DNA of 64,000 nucleotides from Diadema setosum (Eukaryota; Echinodermata; Echinoidea; Diadematoida; Diadematidae), in contig NC_092696.1 in assembly GCF_964275005.1 (NCBI RefSeq), positions 28,975,953 to 29,039,952 on the forward strand, read 5' to 3'. Under the pieces are notes generated by a model. It was not told the origin of the DNA. It was given only the letters and a program-made list of their open reading frames with translations, and ran no database searches. Below, piece by piece: positions 63,467 through 64,000 of the stretch. Each line of letters starts with the position of its first letter. Position 1 is the first letter of the stretch. Position numbers and translations under genes: made by a program.

Positions 63467-64000
63467 GTAAGAGCATGATAAGGATATCTGCCTGTGGCAG
63501 ACCATTCAAAGTGAACTCAATTTTCTCTATTCTTTCTAAAGTTTTCAATTTTATATTCTATTGACAAATGCTATGGTCATCCGTTTTAAATTTCGAACGA
63601 AAAAAATTGACCCATAAATAACGAAACAATGCATGCGTACACAGATCGACCACCTGCATGTATACCATAGAGCTACATAGCCCATGCCAAAACCAAAACA
63701 ATCTCCTCCTCTCGTGGGTGCCCCCTCCCCCCCCCCCCCCCCCCGCGCTGTGGCGATGACTAATGCTTAGATTAGGCCAGGGTCAAGAAACAGGTGTTTT
63801 ATATCTTTGGTTTTTAAGTCCTTGATTGCCAAGATATACACTGGCATTGTCTACAGGGGTGTAGCTTCTTCAAACGCGAGATTTGCCTCATGTTTTGTTT
63901 TGTTTTGGTTTGTTTTTTTGTTTTGTTTTGTTTTGTTTTTGATTGTCAGCTGGCGAAACCCGGAAGTGGCTCCAGAAATATAAACTACCCCCACCCCATT

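Larger units (their letters stand above)
61519..64000. other. Tetraspanin upstream intron (continues beyond window)
   Basis: AT-rich with pyrimidine runs (63140..63190) and an 18-base C run at 63727..63744. Apart from the exon candidate at 63410 no gene is seen. Confidence 0.4.

Overview
This is eukaryotic DNA: AT-rich, intron-bearing, with split genes, GT-AG introns and very dense repeats, and no prokaryotic features. The gene content (a KIAA0930-family gene, a tetraspanin, an unrecognised nuclear-type gene) and the palindromic DNA transposons suggest a marine invertebrate, most likely a deuterostome such as an echinoderm. The species assignment is inference.

Three host genes are supported by splice sites whose reading phases agree. 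(1) Plus strand, 2..8705: the 3' seven coding exons of a proline/serine-rich, acidic protein whose 5' end lies left of the window. I do not recognise it; one stretch faintly resembles a SERTA motif. (2) Minus strand, 49018..21605: a complete nine-exon gene, 408 codons plus stop, that matches the vertebrate KIAA0930 (C22orf9) family along its whole length. (3) Minus strand, 61465..58928: the last two coding exons of a tetraspanin whose earlier exons lie right of the window. A lone 57-nt plus-strand exon candidate at 63410..63466 is weaker.

Most of the rest is introns and intergenic DNA filled with non-autonomous DNA transposons, mostly palindromic MITEs. Several are nested and can be bounded precisely. 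The most striking are two related large families that begin CTGCCCC and end GGGGCAG (14612..16223, 52022..53600 and 36401..38926). They carry repeated subterminal words and a core crowded with CTAGA and AACGTTAG words. One copy interrupts a smaller MITE that is present uninterrupted at 49882..50130. A 4.8-kb element at 29693..34524 carries two different direct-repeat word sets (GGGGGACACCAAA and TCACGCGAGTCAC). A 1.2-1.3-kb repeat (109..1266, inverted at 23490..24784) is packed with AGGTCA half-sites in nuclear-receptor DR1 spacing. Two inverted CACTG-ended elements (55401..55930, 56709..57234) are full of GGTGTTA words. tRNA-derived SINE pieces and two LINE-type tails are also present.

Layout: 1-8.7 kb, the unrecognised plus-strand gene and three intronic copies of one repeat; 8.7-21.6 kb, intergenic with MITEs and the first CTGCCCC element; 21.6-49.0 kb, the KIAA0930 gene with transposons filling its introns (intron 4 is 14.5 kb); 49.0-57.3 kb, its upstream flank, more nested elements and simple repeats; 57.3-64 kb, the tetraspanin 3' end and part of its intron.
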